From Anastrepha obliqua (taxonomy: Eukaryota; Arthropoda; Insecta; Diptera; Tephritidae): a stretch of 64,000 nt of DNA. Where the stretch lies: assembly GCF_027943255.1 (NCBI RefSeq), contig NC_072896.1, forward strand, positions 40,016,501-40,080,500, in the 5' to 3' direction. Below are positions 1 through 10,605 of the stretch, in pieces. The position numbers and the translations under genes are program-made. The notes beneath the pieces were generated by a model. That model saw only the letters and a list, made by a program, of their open reading frames with translations, made no database searches and was not told the DNA's origin. Within the stretch, counting starts at the first letter, position 1, and the number at the start of each line of letters is the position of its first letter.

Positions 1-537
1 TTCATCTGTTGGGCGTGATGGTTGGACTCCGATTACGGCATTCGGTAGATGGAGCTTAAGGAGGTGGTCTTCGACATGGTCTTCTTTTGCACCTCGTCGA
101 ACGCTGTTTGTTCGATCATTTCGAAATAATAGGATTTGTCCAAATCTGAAAAACAACCATTTGTTTCTGCAATCACTTCCTCATTTTAATGAAATATTTT
201 CCCGCCAGCCATTTCTTCAAGCTGGGGAACAAATAGTAGTCCAAGGGAGCCGAGGGAGCCGAGGGAGCCAAGTTTTGGGGGATGTGAAATGAGTTGGAAC
301 GATATTTCCACTAGTTTTGCGACCACAACTGCTGAGACGTGAGCTGGTGTGTTGTCGTGATGAAAAGGAAAACCAACTTTCTTAATTCAAATGGATACCA
401 AATACAAAGAAATAGACTAATTAAATTAAACTTGGTGTGTGTTCTTCCAAGAGATGCTACTAACAAAACATTACCTCCATATGCACCAGTGGTGCCATCT
501 CTCTGACTTTGCGCGAACTTTTTAAACGACCCTCGTA
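1..537 (-). pseudogene. Deleted mariner transposase remnant
   Basis: On the minus strand the 5' end is a mariner-like terminal repeat at about 505-537 (reading ACGAGGGTCGTTTAAAAAG). It is followed by a few codons of leader and then directly by a degenerate transposase C-terminus between about 410 and 60. Recognisable blocks are HHDNTPAHVSAVVAKLVE (the second catalytic Asp region) and a K-E-M-A-G-G-K block typical of the transposase tail. The DNA between them is missing, so this is an internally deleted copy with stop codons. The low-coordinate end runs off the window. A tandem GGGAGCCGA triplication at about 244-268 interrupts the frame. The superfamily assignment is firm; the subfamily is not. 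Confidence 0.6.
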
Positions 538-984
538 TATGCATACAATCATTAACTGCAGGCTGGAAGCAGTCGAAGTGTATTGTATTTGTGAACGTAA
601 ACAATGTTTAATATTTGCAACTATTATAATAAATTGCACAATTACGTATGCATCTTCGATAAATTCGCATTCCAAAATACTTTAAACTGGATAATTTGGC
701 TTTTTATGCTGTGCTTAGACATTTTTTACGTTCAAAAATATCAAAAAAAAATATTTCTTTTGATGGACCCCATTTTCAATCAAAGCTTGTTATATTTCTC
801 CACTTCTACAATTGATGCGGCAGGATTACGCTCCACGCAGAGGCATATATAGTACTGCACCCTCGTCGAGTAAATAATGGGCCGAGAAGAATTCCGCGAC
901 AATTACACTAAACCGCCACGGTGCACTAATTGTCTCCGAGTTGCTCGTCACATATACATAGGTGTGGCTACGCTGACCTAGCCA
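538..984. other. No gene recognised
   Basis: This is AT-rich sequence. The open frames here (for example 604-852 on plus) are low-complexity and resemble no family I know. I see no terminal repeat pair. Confidence 0.5.
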
Positions 985-1244
985 CCGTACAGCCCCGACC
1001 CCAACGGGCCACTTTTTGTTCCCAAGCATCAATCGAGCATTGAAAGAAACTTCGCTGTAGACGGTGAAATCAAATTCGATTACCTTACTGAAGAAGATTT
1101 CCGTTGATAACTTCCAGGGCGTCTTCAACGATTGGGCAAAACGTTGGCAAACAGAGGGAGAATACTTTAAAAAGTTCTGAAAAGATTGATATTAAATATA
1201 TATGTTAAAAAAATCATTGTGGGAACTTTTTTGATAAATCCTGT
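985..1244 (+). pseudogene. Mariner transposase C-terminal remnant
   Basis: Plus-strand reading gives YSPDPNGPLFVPKHQ (a decayed YSPDLAP-FFLFP catalytic-Asp block). After frame changes it gives NFQGVFNDWAKRWQTEGEYF and a stop, which is the characteristic end of mariner transposases. About 60 bp later the AT-rich end GGGAACTTTTTTGATAAATC probably marks the terminal repeat. The N-terminal two thirds of the element are absent. Confidence 0.5.
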
Positions 1245-1919
1245 ATAGGGATGATTGAAAAATTTGTATAGAACATTATGACGAAATTCACATCAAAATC
1301 TCCAAAACTTATCGATTCCACTTTCACAAATATACTCATACGTAGAACGCACTAAGACGCCAATGTCACTTTTAATTATTCTCGGTAAAGATTAAATTCA
1401 CCACGCATTTTAACACATTATTATTATTATTTTGAGAGGATTTATCACTATGACCTGAAAGATCTATTATGCGCCCTCGTGGATTCAGAGTATTTCTATG
1501 AACCCAACTTCCTTAAAAAATTTTAGTACAATCCATAATTGACTATCTTATTTAACGGTAGATGGAGCGACTAGTTTTACTTATAGCGGAAACCTTTCAA
1601 AAAATTATTATAGATTGCAAACGATATATGGCCAAAATGGTACAGAGTACTATTTAAGGGTTAATAAGTAAAAAGTGCAGACTTAAAACGAAAATCATAG
1701 GCACATGCAATTGAAAGTCATCTTTTTGCACCTCATAAGACATCAAACTGCAATATAATTTTTTTTTTTCAAAATATTCTTAGAAGTCAATACAATTTTG
1801 CAACTCACTTCACTTCAACTAATTCTGAAATCACTTTTGTCACTTAGAAGAAGTGTTTAAAAGTTTCAACAGCATTTTCAGACGTTGAAAACGTTGATCT
1901 CGCATTATATTTTTGATGA
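1245..1919. other. No gene recognised
   Basis: Anonymous AT-rich DNA with no convincing open frame, terminal repeat or RNA structure. Confidence 0.5.
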
Positions 1920-2570
1920 TCAGGAACTAAAAGAAGTAAGGAGTAAGGCGGATGACCCATTAATTCGATCTTCAAGTAGTTGAAAACTCTCTTGTGTGAG
2001 CCGATACAGAGAGGTTCCATTCTCCTTGTGAGGAATGGTTCGAAAACTTCTGGAAAACAAGTTTACTGTTTTAAGTTGGTCTAGTGGTACAATTGCAGCA
2101 TGACCAGATTTTCCGAAAAACAGGTGACAAATTGCTTTGAGGTGCTTCATCCGTGAACAATTTTTGTTAATGTAGATTAAGCTCGTCTTGGAACATCCAC
2201 ACTGTCGATTGCTTTTTGCTTCCAGTTCATATGCATAGATCCAAGATTCGTCTCTTGTTACGATGTCATAGGCGTGCGTTGTCCACCGCGGCTGAATTTC
2301 TTTACACCAATCGAAATCAAACATCCAACGAAAAAAAATTCCCTTGACGACCAAATGTCTATGCACTATCAAATTCTGGTACCATTAATACCCAAGGATT
2401 ACTCTATCTCGCGGTATTACGTCGACAATTGATACACAGCATCTATTATTTCTGCCACAACAATCGTTTTGGACGGCCTTCCCGAAATTCCTCCTCTAGG
2501 GATCGTTGCACTCGTTGTGCCAGTGCTTCGCCATGGCTAAGTGCGGTGCTTCAATGCGGATTATCAATCC
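1920..2570 (-). pseudogene. Decayed mariner transposase
   Basis: Minus-strand reading from about 2520 downwards gives FREGRPKTIVVAEIIDAVYQ with frameshifts. Then TRDESWIYAYELEAKSN contains the first catalytic Asp block (normally GDESWVYGY), followed by FFGKSGHAAIVPLDQLKTVN, matching the usual 'vffd-G-vhheflP-GqTvN' segment. The C-terminal third with the last two catalytic residues is not recognisable. Frameshifts and stops show it is dead. Confidence 0.6.
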
Positions 2571-2748
2571 ACTCCTATTTATGCTATTGATACCTATCTA
2601 AGTTTATGCTAAAAGATTCCAATTCTTTCGATAAAAATATCGGATTGCGCCTCATCACACGTGAAGTTGCAAGGGCGACCCTTTCAAAAGGCAACGCTGG
2701 TACAATGAACGCCTGCGTTATTCAATTTATATTTAGCACGATTTCATT

Positions 2749-3431
2749 ATGACCGACTGTCATGATCTAGTGTCCACAATCCCGGAACTATACAGGCTGC
2801 AAAGAAGTGTATGTTTATGCATTACGGGTGCCATGAGTGCAACCTCAGGTGATGCCCTAAATGCTATGCTTGATTTGCTCCCCCTGGATCTTAAGGTACA
2901 ACAGGAAGCAATAAAAACAATGTGTAGACTCCATAAATATGGTGTCTTGCAGGAAGACGGAACTTCGGGACACAGAGAGAGATCTTTAAGTTGCGAAACG
3001 AAATTGCCGATGAGTTGGCCAACCGTGGATCAGCGGTTCTCACAAGGACCGGAGCCAATAATCGAAATCAGTTCCGCAGGAATCATGAATTGGATCAGCT
3101 ACATAAAGAGCGATGGTCCGGTCTAGAACGCTGCAGAACTGCAAAGTGTTTTGTGACAAGTCCGAACAGAAAACTGTCAAACTTTCTACTAAAACTTGGA
3201 AGAAAAGACATTCGGTTGATGGCCGGTATTATTACAGGACACAACCCATGGGGTCAGCATATGACCAGATTTAATGACCACCAATCATTGAGGACCCAAT
3301 ATGTCTGTCGTGCTTGGAGGAGGCGGATAGCACTGAGCACTTTCTCTGTGAGTGTACTGACTTTGCTTGAGCACGGCTATGAGTTTTGGGTTCCGATGTC
3401 GGATTTGCCAAAGAAATTCTCACAGGACTAA
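2749..3431 (+). pseudogene. Non-LTR retrotransposon tail (RT C-terminus and RNase H)
   Basis: The first frame (2749-2990) reads LQRSVCLCITGAMSATSG followed by ALNAMLDLLPLDL. This is the segment joining reverse transcriptase to RNase H in fly LINEs of the I/R1/LOA type. A frame change near 2990 leads to RNEIADELANRGS, the final RNase H motif with its conserved Asp. The decayed zinc-knuckle tail (LMAGIITGHNPWGQHM) runs to about 3360. Two frames and missing upstream RT domains make it a 5'-truncated, inactive copy. Confidence 0.7.
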
Positions 3432-3647
3432 CTATCTCTATCTCTGTCTCTATTCTTTCCTACGTCCTTCTCTGATACTTTTCTCCTTCCCTCCTTGACT
3501 ATCTACCCTCTTTCCAGAGCTCTAAATACAATGAGCTTTTTAGCCTGAGCATTTTACGAGCCACCAAATCTCCTGGTGCTTCTTGGCTCGACCTTTTCAA
3601 ATTTCAATTTCAACATACATATGTATGTACAAATGTGTATGCTTATA

Positions 3648-4020
3648 GAGGGTGGTTAAGTTTCAAGGGCCGATGTTGATTTTGAATAAAATACAATTTT
3701 TTTAAGAAATTATTGTCATTTCTCTTTATTATGATAATATTGGTATGGTTCAATTACGTATGGAACAAAATATCGGCCAAATGGCCGGCGCGGCCTCTGT
3801 GGCACACCTCCATCCCATGGTCCAAATTTTCGATGACGCTGAGGAATAACTAAGGCTCTATGCCGTTAGCTCTTTTAGCTCCTTTAGCTCTTGAATTGTT
3901 GCTGGCTTACCGACGTACACCTTTTCTTTAAAATAACCCCAAAGAAAAAAGTCCAACGGTGTCGTTTACGTTTAGGTGTGGTTCACATTCAACATCGACC
4001 CTTGAAATTTAACTACCCTT
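3648..4020 (-). mobile_element. Deleted mariner-like element with TIRs
   Basis: About 35-bp imperfect inverted ends start GAGGGTGGTTAAGTTTCAAG on the left and, reverse-complemented, AAGGGTAGTTAAATTTCAAG on the right. Each is bordered by TA (3646-3647 and 4021-4022). Inside, the minus strand still reads DFFLWGYFKEKVYVGKPA, the end of an IS630-Tc1-mariner transposase. At 373 bp this is a non-autonomous internal-deletion product. Confidence 0.8.
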
Positions 4021-6427
4021 TATATATGTGTTTAGATTCTGCGCAGTATTTCCAGAAGTGAATTTTATCTTCAGAAGAAAGATTTTTTTCATCAATAATC
4101 AGAAAGATCTCAAAACGAAGATATCAAAACAAAATCAAAATTCCATAAAAAATCGTCTCAGTGAAGATATCTGAACAGCACTTGAATATTTTTTTTAATG
4201 GGTGTGATGTCAACTATTCGCAGTGTCAAATGCGAAAGTAAGACCGATAGATATCCACGTGAATATGTAATTATTTGATATGAACTTTCTAAAGAGTATC
4301 TCATAGTAGACGATTTGCAACTTAAAATGGAAAAATTCTGAGGAGGTTATTTGTTAAAACATTGCCCCATTTTTCAATAGTAAAACATCCAACGTGGAAA
4401 TTCTGATTGGTAGGCATTGGACCAAATATATTTTTTAACACTTCTGGACAACTAATTTTAATCATTTTGAACCACTGTCACTGTACTGTGTATTGCAATG
4501 CAGGCGAATTATCTTTGTAACCCATAAAAAATTAATTTGTTTCTCCTTTTTTAACGTTGCAGATTATACTGGAAACGCTTGCGCTTACAGAAATGCTGAA
4601 ACGTCAATCAACCACACAAAGCTAGTTTATTGCATAGGCTGTAGACAAATGAGTATTTTCAGCATTGGCACTGTGATTAGTTACAGCATAGCTTTTTGCA
4701 TTTTCGATTAATTACTTTGCGCTTTTTTGCACGACGGTTGATGTTTCCTTGCTCATTTAAGCGAATTTCCGGGAATCCCATCAATTTTCTTGGTTTGAGC
4801 CAAGCTATCTGGCAACACCAAAAATGCCTTATTTAATGAAATTAACTATTACTATTTTGCCTTCACTGTTACTACTAAACTATAGAGCAGGGATTGAATC
4901 ATCATATCCGTGAACGTATCAGCAATCGCGGAAAAAAAGACATACGAATTCAAATGGATCGCAATGACTTTTCAGTTCACAATGGTTTTTAAGTTCTACT
5001 GTGTTGTAGATTGTATTTTTGATTGACAATAAATGTAGAATTGTCAAAATAATTTAAAAATCACTTGAATTAAGCAAAACCTAGCATTAGTATAGTGAAG
5101 TTTATGAAAAAATAATTAGGCATTTCCAGACGGTTCTACCCAGATTTATATCCGGCGAAGAACTGTCACTCCAGCAGCATTTCTCAAAAATATATAGTGA
5201 ATGTTTTATATTTTTACAACAACAACAAAGAATAATGTGACAGCTGAGGGATCGTTGTAATCCATTGGCATTGTCGCACACAGACTAAGCATTTTATAAA
5301 TTTATTTTAGTTTTAATTTATTAATAAATCATTAAGTACCACCTTAAAATCCGTCCTTAATGTCAAGCTCACCTTCACGCGGTTCCTCCTGTTTAAAATA
5401 AATGGGTCACTGACGACCGACCTTAAAACCTTGTATAGAGGAAATGCAATAGTATTGCGACCCAGGCAACTGGACTCGTGTCTAGAGGCTTTCTAAATAT
5501 GCAAAAATCATAAAAATCGGTTGTCAAACAAGAGCCTAAGGAGAGTATATTCTGAAGGATTTCAGTTTAAAGTATTCAGATCCCAAAGTGGCGCCTCCGA
5601 TACTACTTGTTAACTTCTGCACTCACTCGCATTCAATTTTGTGAACCGATGGCAGTCCGTAGAATGCGTATATTCAAACATTCCACTAATAATTTCAGCA
5701 CGACTTTTTCTTCCTGGCATTTCGGATGCTCCCACGAAAACCTTATCTGCTTGCCTCAGCTGAGCCCATCGCTGTCTCTGGAGATATCAAGCTGGACGGG
5801 TTCCAGTGCCGCTTCAAGTGCGGCTGTTTCAATCGAGAGCTCCTCACTAAGCGTCAGCATCTTTTCTTCATGTGGTCCACCACAAGTTTTGTTGATCGCA
5901 AGCTTTTTTCTTCCGATATTTTTGATCAGGGTAAGCCAAATAAAGGCTTATCAATCAATAATGGTTTATTGTTTATTACAACAGTTACAAGCTTCCTTCC
6001 ACATTTTCGCATCTTGAACTGCATACAAGTTCGTAAAATGCGTACTTTCAACGACACGGTTATAGATGCGATAATTCTGAATTTTAAGAAATAAGATGCT
6101 ATTACGTTTGTCATAATCCGGAAAATGCAATTTTCAATAACGAGTTGTATGTTCACAAATGTGACTATTCAAGCCCAGTATTTAGGTCTGCGTATGTTTG
6201 TAGGGTAACATACCAAACCTAGTCCAGAGCTTTCCTCCCAGAGCTGCAGACTTATGGTCTGATTCGGGTGATATTCAGGTTGTAACAGCAATGAACCAAT
6301 AAGTGGCGTCAAGAGGGGAATAAGACAATATCAAAAAGTTTGTAATTTTCATAGCATTCTTTGTATACTCTTACATGTACATCCTTTGCTACATGTTTGG
6401 CCGAGTTTCTTCTCCAATTTGTTTGTC
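4021..6427. other. Unresolved non-coding stretch
   Basis: No transposase, RT or host domain can be read here. The overlapping frames at 5607-6094 have a more balanced composition than their surroundings (a Ser-rich stretch on plus, interrupted frames on minus). They match nothing I know, lack splice logic and probably belong to an unidentified old repeat. Positions 4200-5300 are plain AT-rich DNA. Confidence 0.4.
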
Positions 6428-6575
6428 CGTCTTGATATTGTACCACAAATAAAGGGACCTACAGTTTTATGACCCCTCTGAACGGCAAATGGTTTGAGGA
6501 ATTTTTTCATAGCAGAAATTCACTCGGAGTTTTGGCATTGCCTGTCAAAGGTGGCCGTTCACAGAAAATGCTTTT
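6428..6575 (-). repeat. SINE remnant (tRNA-derived family)
   Basis: Read on minus, this contains the diagnostic body of the family at 62938-63140: the stretch around CTGTAGGTCCCTCCATTTGT (here decayed) preceded by CTGCCATGAAAAA-like sequence. The tRNA-like head is not clear. Confidence 0.6.
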
Positions 6576-7039
6576 TCCATTACATTTCGCTTGTGACATC
6601 AAGTTTGTTTTTTGTGAAATGTTGCAAAGAAAAAGAGCAAAGTGAAAAGGGTAAAATATTTAATTAAAATTGGTTGAGAATTAAAAGAAAGTGTTTTTAA
6701 AATATGGTTTTCATGATAGAAAGTGGCTTACAATCGTGATTTTTCAATGCAGAAAATCTAAATGGAATTAAATGTAAACAAAGTGCAAAATTTCAAAAGC
6801 GCCAAGTCATCAACTTTACCTCAAATTCGATTACAAATACACGTGGCTGATTACGTGATCCTTAGCAATTGATTCATGAGGTTCGTATCCAACTACCGGG
6901 TCAACAAAAGTTATTATTATTATTAGACGTTGTTGCTTCCTATTTAACACAAACATGCGTTCCTGCACAACTGCAATTAAGCGCACGAATTTCACAAATC
7001 TAAATTGAACTGCATACTAGGCGACAATTTTGAAAAGCG
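6576..7039. other. No gene recognised
   Basis: AT-rich DNA between two SINE pieces; an (ATT)n run lies at about 6910. Nothing else is visible. Confidence 0.45.
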
Positions 7040-7240
7040 AAACACAGAACACCAGAACACCATGTCGGGTGTTTGGTCGAACTCGCCCCCCAATTCGTGT
7101 CGTGTGTTTTGATTTTCCTACACAAATGGAGGGACCTACAGTTTCGGTCGCCTTCCAACAGCAGATGATTTTTATGAGGAATTTTTTATGGTAGAAATAG
7201 ACTCGGAGGTTTATCATTGCCTTCCGAGTAGCGACCGCTT
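7040..7240 (-). repeat. SINE body copy
   Basis: The minus strand matches most of the body of the SINE at 62938-63140 in order: the 'atttctaccataaaaaattcctc' block, then the CTGTAGGTCCCTCCATTTGT block, then 'gggcgagttcgaccaaacacccgac'. The tRNA-like A/B-box head is degraded at the high-coordinate end. Confidence 0.7.
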
Positions 7241-7504
7241 TTAAGAAACACCTTTTTGTATCATTCAGTGTTTATGCCCGCAGTGGGATTCATACCATAG
7301 AAAGCGAAAGTGAAAATTCTTCTGATTCAAACATTTTTTTATGAAGACAACAAAGTTCACGCTGTTTGTGAATAGATGCCGCCAGCAGTGAGTGATAGGT
7401 GATTCTAACATAACCTAAACGTCATAAACCAAGCTTAGACATATGGTAAACAAACTGCTTCGACACATTAGTGATTTTGTTTTGGTACCTATCATATACT
7501 TTTG

Positions 7505-8515
7505 ATTTTGTGAAATTGTCTGATTTTGTGCCGAATAATCGTCATTTGCGGGAAGTGTTGATTTTCCTCTTTAATTCGAAATAACGGCAGCTGAAGCGCA
7601 TCGAGAGCTACAAAAAGTATATGGAGATGCTGCTTTAAGTGAAAGAACGTGCCGAGATTGGTTCCGTCGCTTCAAAGACGATGATTTTAATGTTGACGAC
7701 CGTCCACGTGAAGGAAGACCAAAAACCTTCGAAGACGCTGAATTGGAGGCATTACTCAATGAGGATCCGTGTCAAACGCAAGAAGAGCTTGCTTCGGTAT
7801 TAGGAGTTATCGCCAATCCAATTGCAAGCGATTGCATGCTTTGGGAATGATTCAGAAACACGGGACTTGGGTTACTTATGAGTTAAAACCAAGGGATGTT
7901 CAACAAGGTTTTCTCGCCTGTGAACAACTGCTCCAGCGTCAAAAAAGGAAGGGTTTTCTTCATCGCATCGTGACAGGTGATGAAAAATGGATTCATTACA
8001 GCAATTCAAAGAAAAGAAAGTCATGGGGAGTGCTCGGTCATGCTTCTACGTCGTCGCCTCGGCCGAATATTCACGCTGCGAAGGGTATGCTATGTATTTG
8101 GTGGGACCAAGTTGGTGTTATTTATTATGAACTGTTAAAACCAAGCGAAACCATCACTGGGGACATTATCGACATTATTAATTAATGCTGGGTGATGTAC
8201 TGAAATGGGAATTCCTACTCCACCCACCATATTCTCCAGATATGGCGCCGTCCGATTATAACCTTTGCCGGCCAATGGCACATGGTCTAGCTGAACAGCG
8301 GTTCCATTCATATGAAGACATCAAAAAATGGCTTGATCCGTGGATAACCTCAAAAGATGAACAGTTTTACTGCGACAGTATACGAGATCTAGCAAAAAGA
8401 TGGGAAAAAGTAATAGCCAGCGATGGGCAAAACTTTCAATGATTCACTTGTAACCATTTTTTCAGAATAAAGTTATATTTCAAAAAAACAGCGAAAACTT
8501 AGTTGCGCACCTAAT
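7505..8515 (+). pseudogene. Mariner transposase pseudogene lacking second catalytic Asp
   Basis: Plus-strand translation follows the same subfamily as the intact copy at 31192-32470. It starts at LSDFVPNNRHLREV (about 7520; initiator ATG lost) and changes frame near 7585. It then reads the HTH region (ERTCRDWFRRFKDDDFNVDD) and changes frame again near 7805. IQKHGTWVTYELKPRDVQ and the first catalytic block TGDEKWIHY follow. At about 8180 the frame jumps from KPSETITGD straight to LKWEFLLHPPYSPDMAPSD. Roughly 65 residues including the HDNARPH block are therefore deleted. The C-terminus (KRWEKVIASDGQNF) is complete. Inactive. Confidence 0.85.
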
Positions 8516-8809
8516 TAATTTGCTACTCACATAAAATACGTAGCGAAAAAGTGAATTGTCAACGGATATGAGAAAAATTAATGATCGAAAAGAAATCAGT
8601 TTGCCACATGGTACAAAAACGAAGGTCACTTAATGACATTAGTAGCCATGTTAGCCATTTAATTTTTGCTGGTCTTCATCGAACTTTAACTACTAGACTG
8701 AAAATTTTAATTAAATTTTTTTTCAACTTGTTTGAGATAGCCTAAGAAAACTAAAAAAAATCGAATTATTTAGCTTCAAATATCCCAGTATCCGTCAAAA
8801 AATTTGAAG

Positions 8810-9527
8810 TTAAGGGGGGAAACCGGTTTAGGAGGCCAAAATTTTGGTGTTTTTCGAGAATTTTTTGAGCAAAGAAGGAATAATCAGAAATTGTTTAAGT
8901 TTAGAGGATATTTTATTTATATTTTTAGGTACACTTTTAAATTTTTTTGAAGCTATTTCCGCGGGAGATAGTGGCGTTAGAGCGTACTGTCCATGGAAGA
9001 TCGCCATTTGGTGGGAATTCCTGAAGTTGCAATTTTTTTCTGAAATCAACAGCAATTTTTTTTTTATTAACAACATATTTCCTAAGAATATTAACCTAAT
9101 TGTGGTAAAAAAAATATTGAGAATTGCATGCTTTTGAGGTGCTTGAACACAAAGTAGTTTTCTTATTTTTTCACCTATTTTGCTTAAAAAACCATATTTT
9201 AAATAATAATATAATCCCAGAATTAGGTTCATATAGATTAGAATTGAATACAGAAAAAATCCCGAAAAATTTTAGAACGATTGGTCGATAACTTTTTAAG
9301 CTAGAACTCCCACCAGTTAAAAAAAAGTAGCTTCGAGAAAAACGTCCTTCTAACTAACGCGCGCTATGGTGCGGAACCGACAGGCAGTCACTTAATTGTC
9401 ATAGAATCGGGAATAATGCAAATTTTGCTTTAAAATTTTTACCACATATTCTTAAGTAGTTATACTAACGATTTATGCAATAAAAAAATCAATTTTTTGA
9501 TCGATCTAAACCGGTTTCCCCCCTTAA
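8810..9527. mobile_element. TTAA-flanked MITE, GGGGGG-ended TIRs
   Basis: TTAA at 8810-8813 and 9524-9527 borders a 710-bp element. Its perfect 18-bp inverted ends read GGGGGGAAACCGGTTTAG from each side. No transposase frame is present; the interior is T/A-rich. The exact TTAA border suggests mobilisation by a TTAA-specific transposase (piggyBac-type, Sola3-type or the Mutator-like family seen at 40114-42774). Which one cannot be decided from the ends alone. Confidence 0.85.
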
Positions 9528-10605
9528 ACTATATTTTGTTATCATTGTGGAATACCCCGCCTAAATTTTCACCTCTATATAAAAATTGCCTTTAAAAATT
9601 TGAGGAAATATGTAAAGCAACATTGCTTCCTTCATTAGAAAGGTGAGAGCTCAGCTGCTAAAACTAGACCGAGGCGAGTCCTACTTACACAACCTTTTAT
9701 AATTGAATCATAAATAAAAATACGTAAAAAACCCATAAGCTGAGAAAATACTACAGAATTAATTGACTTATCTTCTGCTCAAATATGAACGAGACGTTAT
9801 CAATAAAACGGTCTGCGGATGACATATGGCAAAAAGAAATTTTTTGTTTTTTGGTAGGACTGTTATAAGCTTACATGACAAATTTCAGCGTGATATATCA
9901 CATAGTTTGTTTTCTGTGCTACTGTAAACAAGTCAAGCTCATCTCGTTCATATTTGAGTAGAAGGTACATACTTTTTCTAGATAAGAACGCTAACTGACA
10001 TACATACATATTTTCACTGAAACAATAGTATGTGTATTCATAAATAACTAGCCAGAGATAGCAGCACTGTCACTTCTAGTAGCGAATTGAGTAAAAAGAG
10101 CTTGAGTGTAATTTTTCTACACAAAACTAATTTCGATTCGTTATCTGGACCTCAAAATGCAAGACGGGTTCACTTAATCCAACTCCAAAGCGTTCTTTTT
10201 ATTTTAGTTATGGGAAAGCTTCTTTCCCAACAGGTCTGAAATGATTACGAAAGCAGCAAATAACCCTACTTATATTTTCGTCCTCTGTAATATCACACCT
10301 AATTTTTAGTTGTAGTGCCACTTCGATTACTAGCAACAAATTTTCACATGTAACGGAAAATATTTAAGGAATTTTATAACTCATGCGTAGTTTGAGGTAT
10401 ATAAAAAAAATTAGTTTAAGTAATATAAAAAAATTATAAAATTATAATTTTAGAATATGAAGTATCCAAAGTATAGAAAGATTTATAGTTTAAGCTCTCT
10501 CTCTTCTATTCGATTAATTTCCAGATTTTGGCTACATAAAAATTCGAAACCTACGGTAATGTACTACATCCTACATCTTCGCTTACAATACAACCTAATA
10601 TCACA
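9528..10605. other. 5' flank of gene A
   Basis: Roughly 1 kb of AT-rich DNA ahead of the gene A start codon. It presumably contains its promoter and 5' UTR. A pyrimidine-rich CTCTCTCTTCTATTCG tract lies at about 10495. I see no defined TATA box or other feature I would call. Confidence 0.4.
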
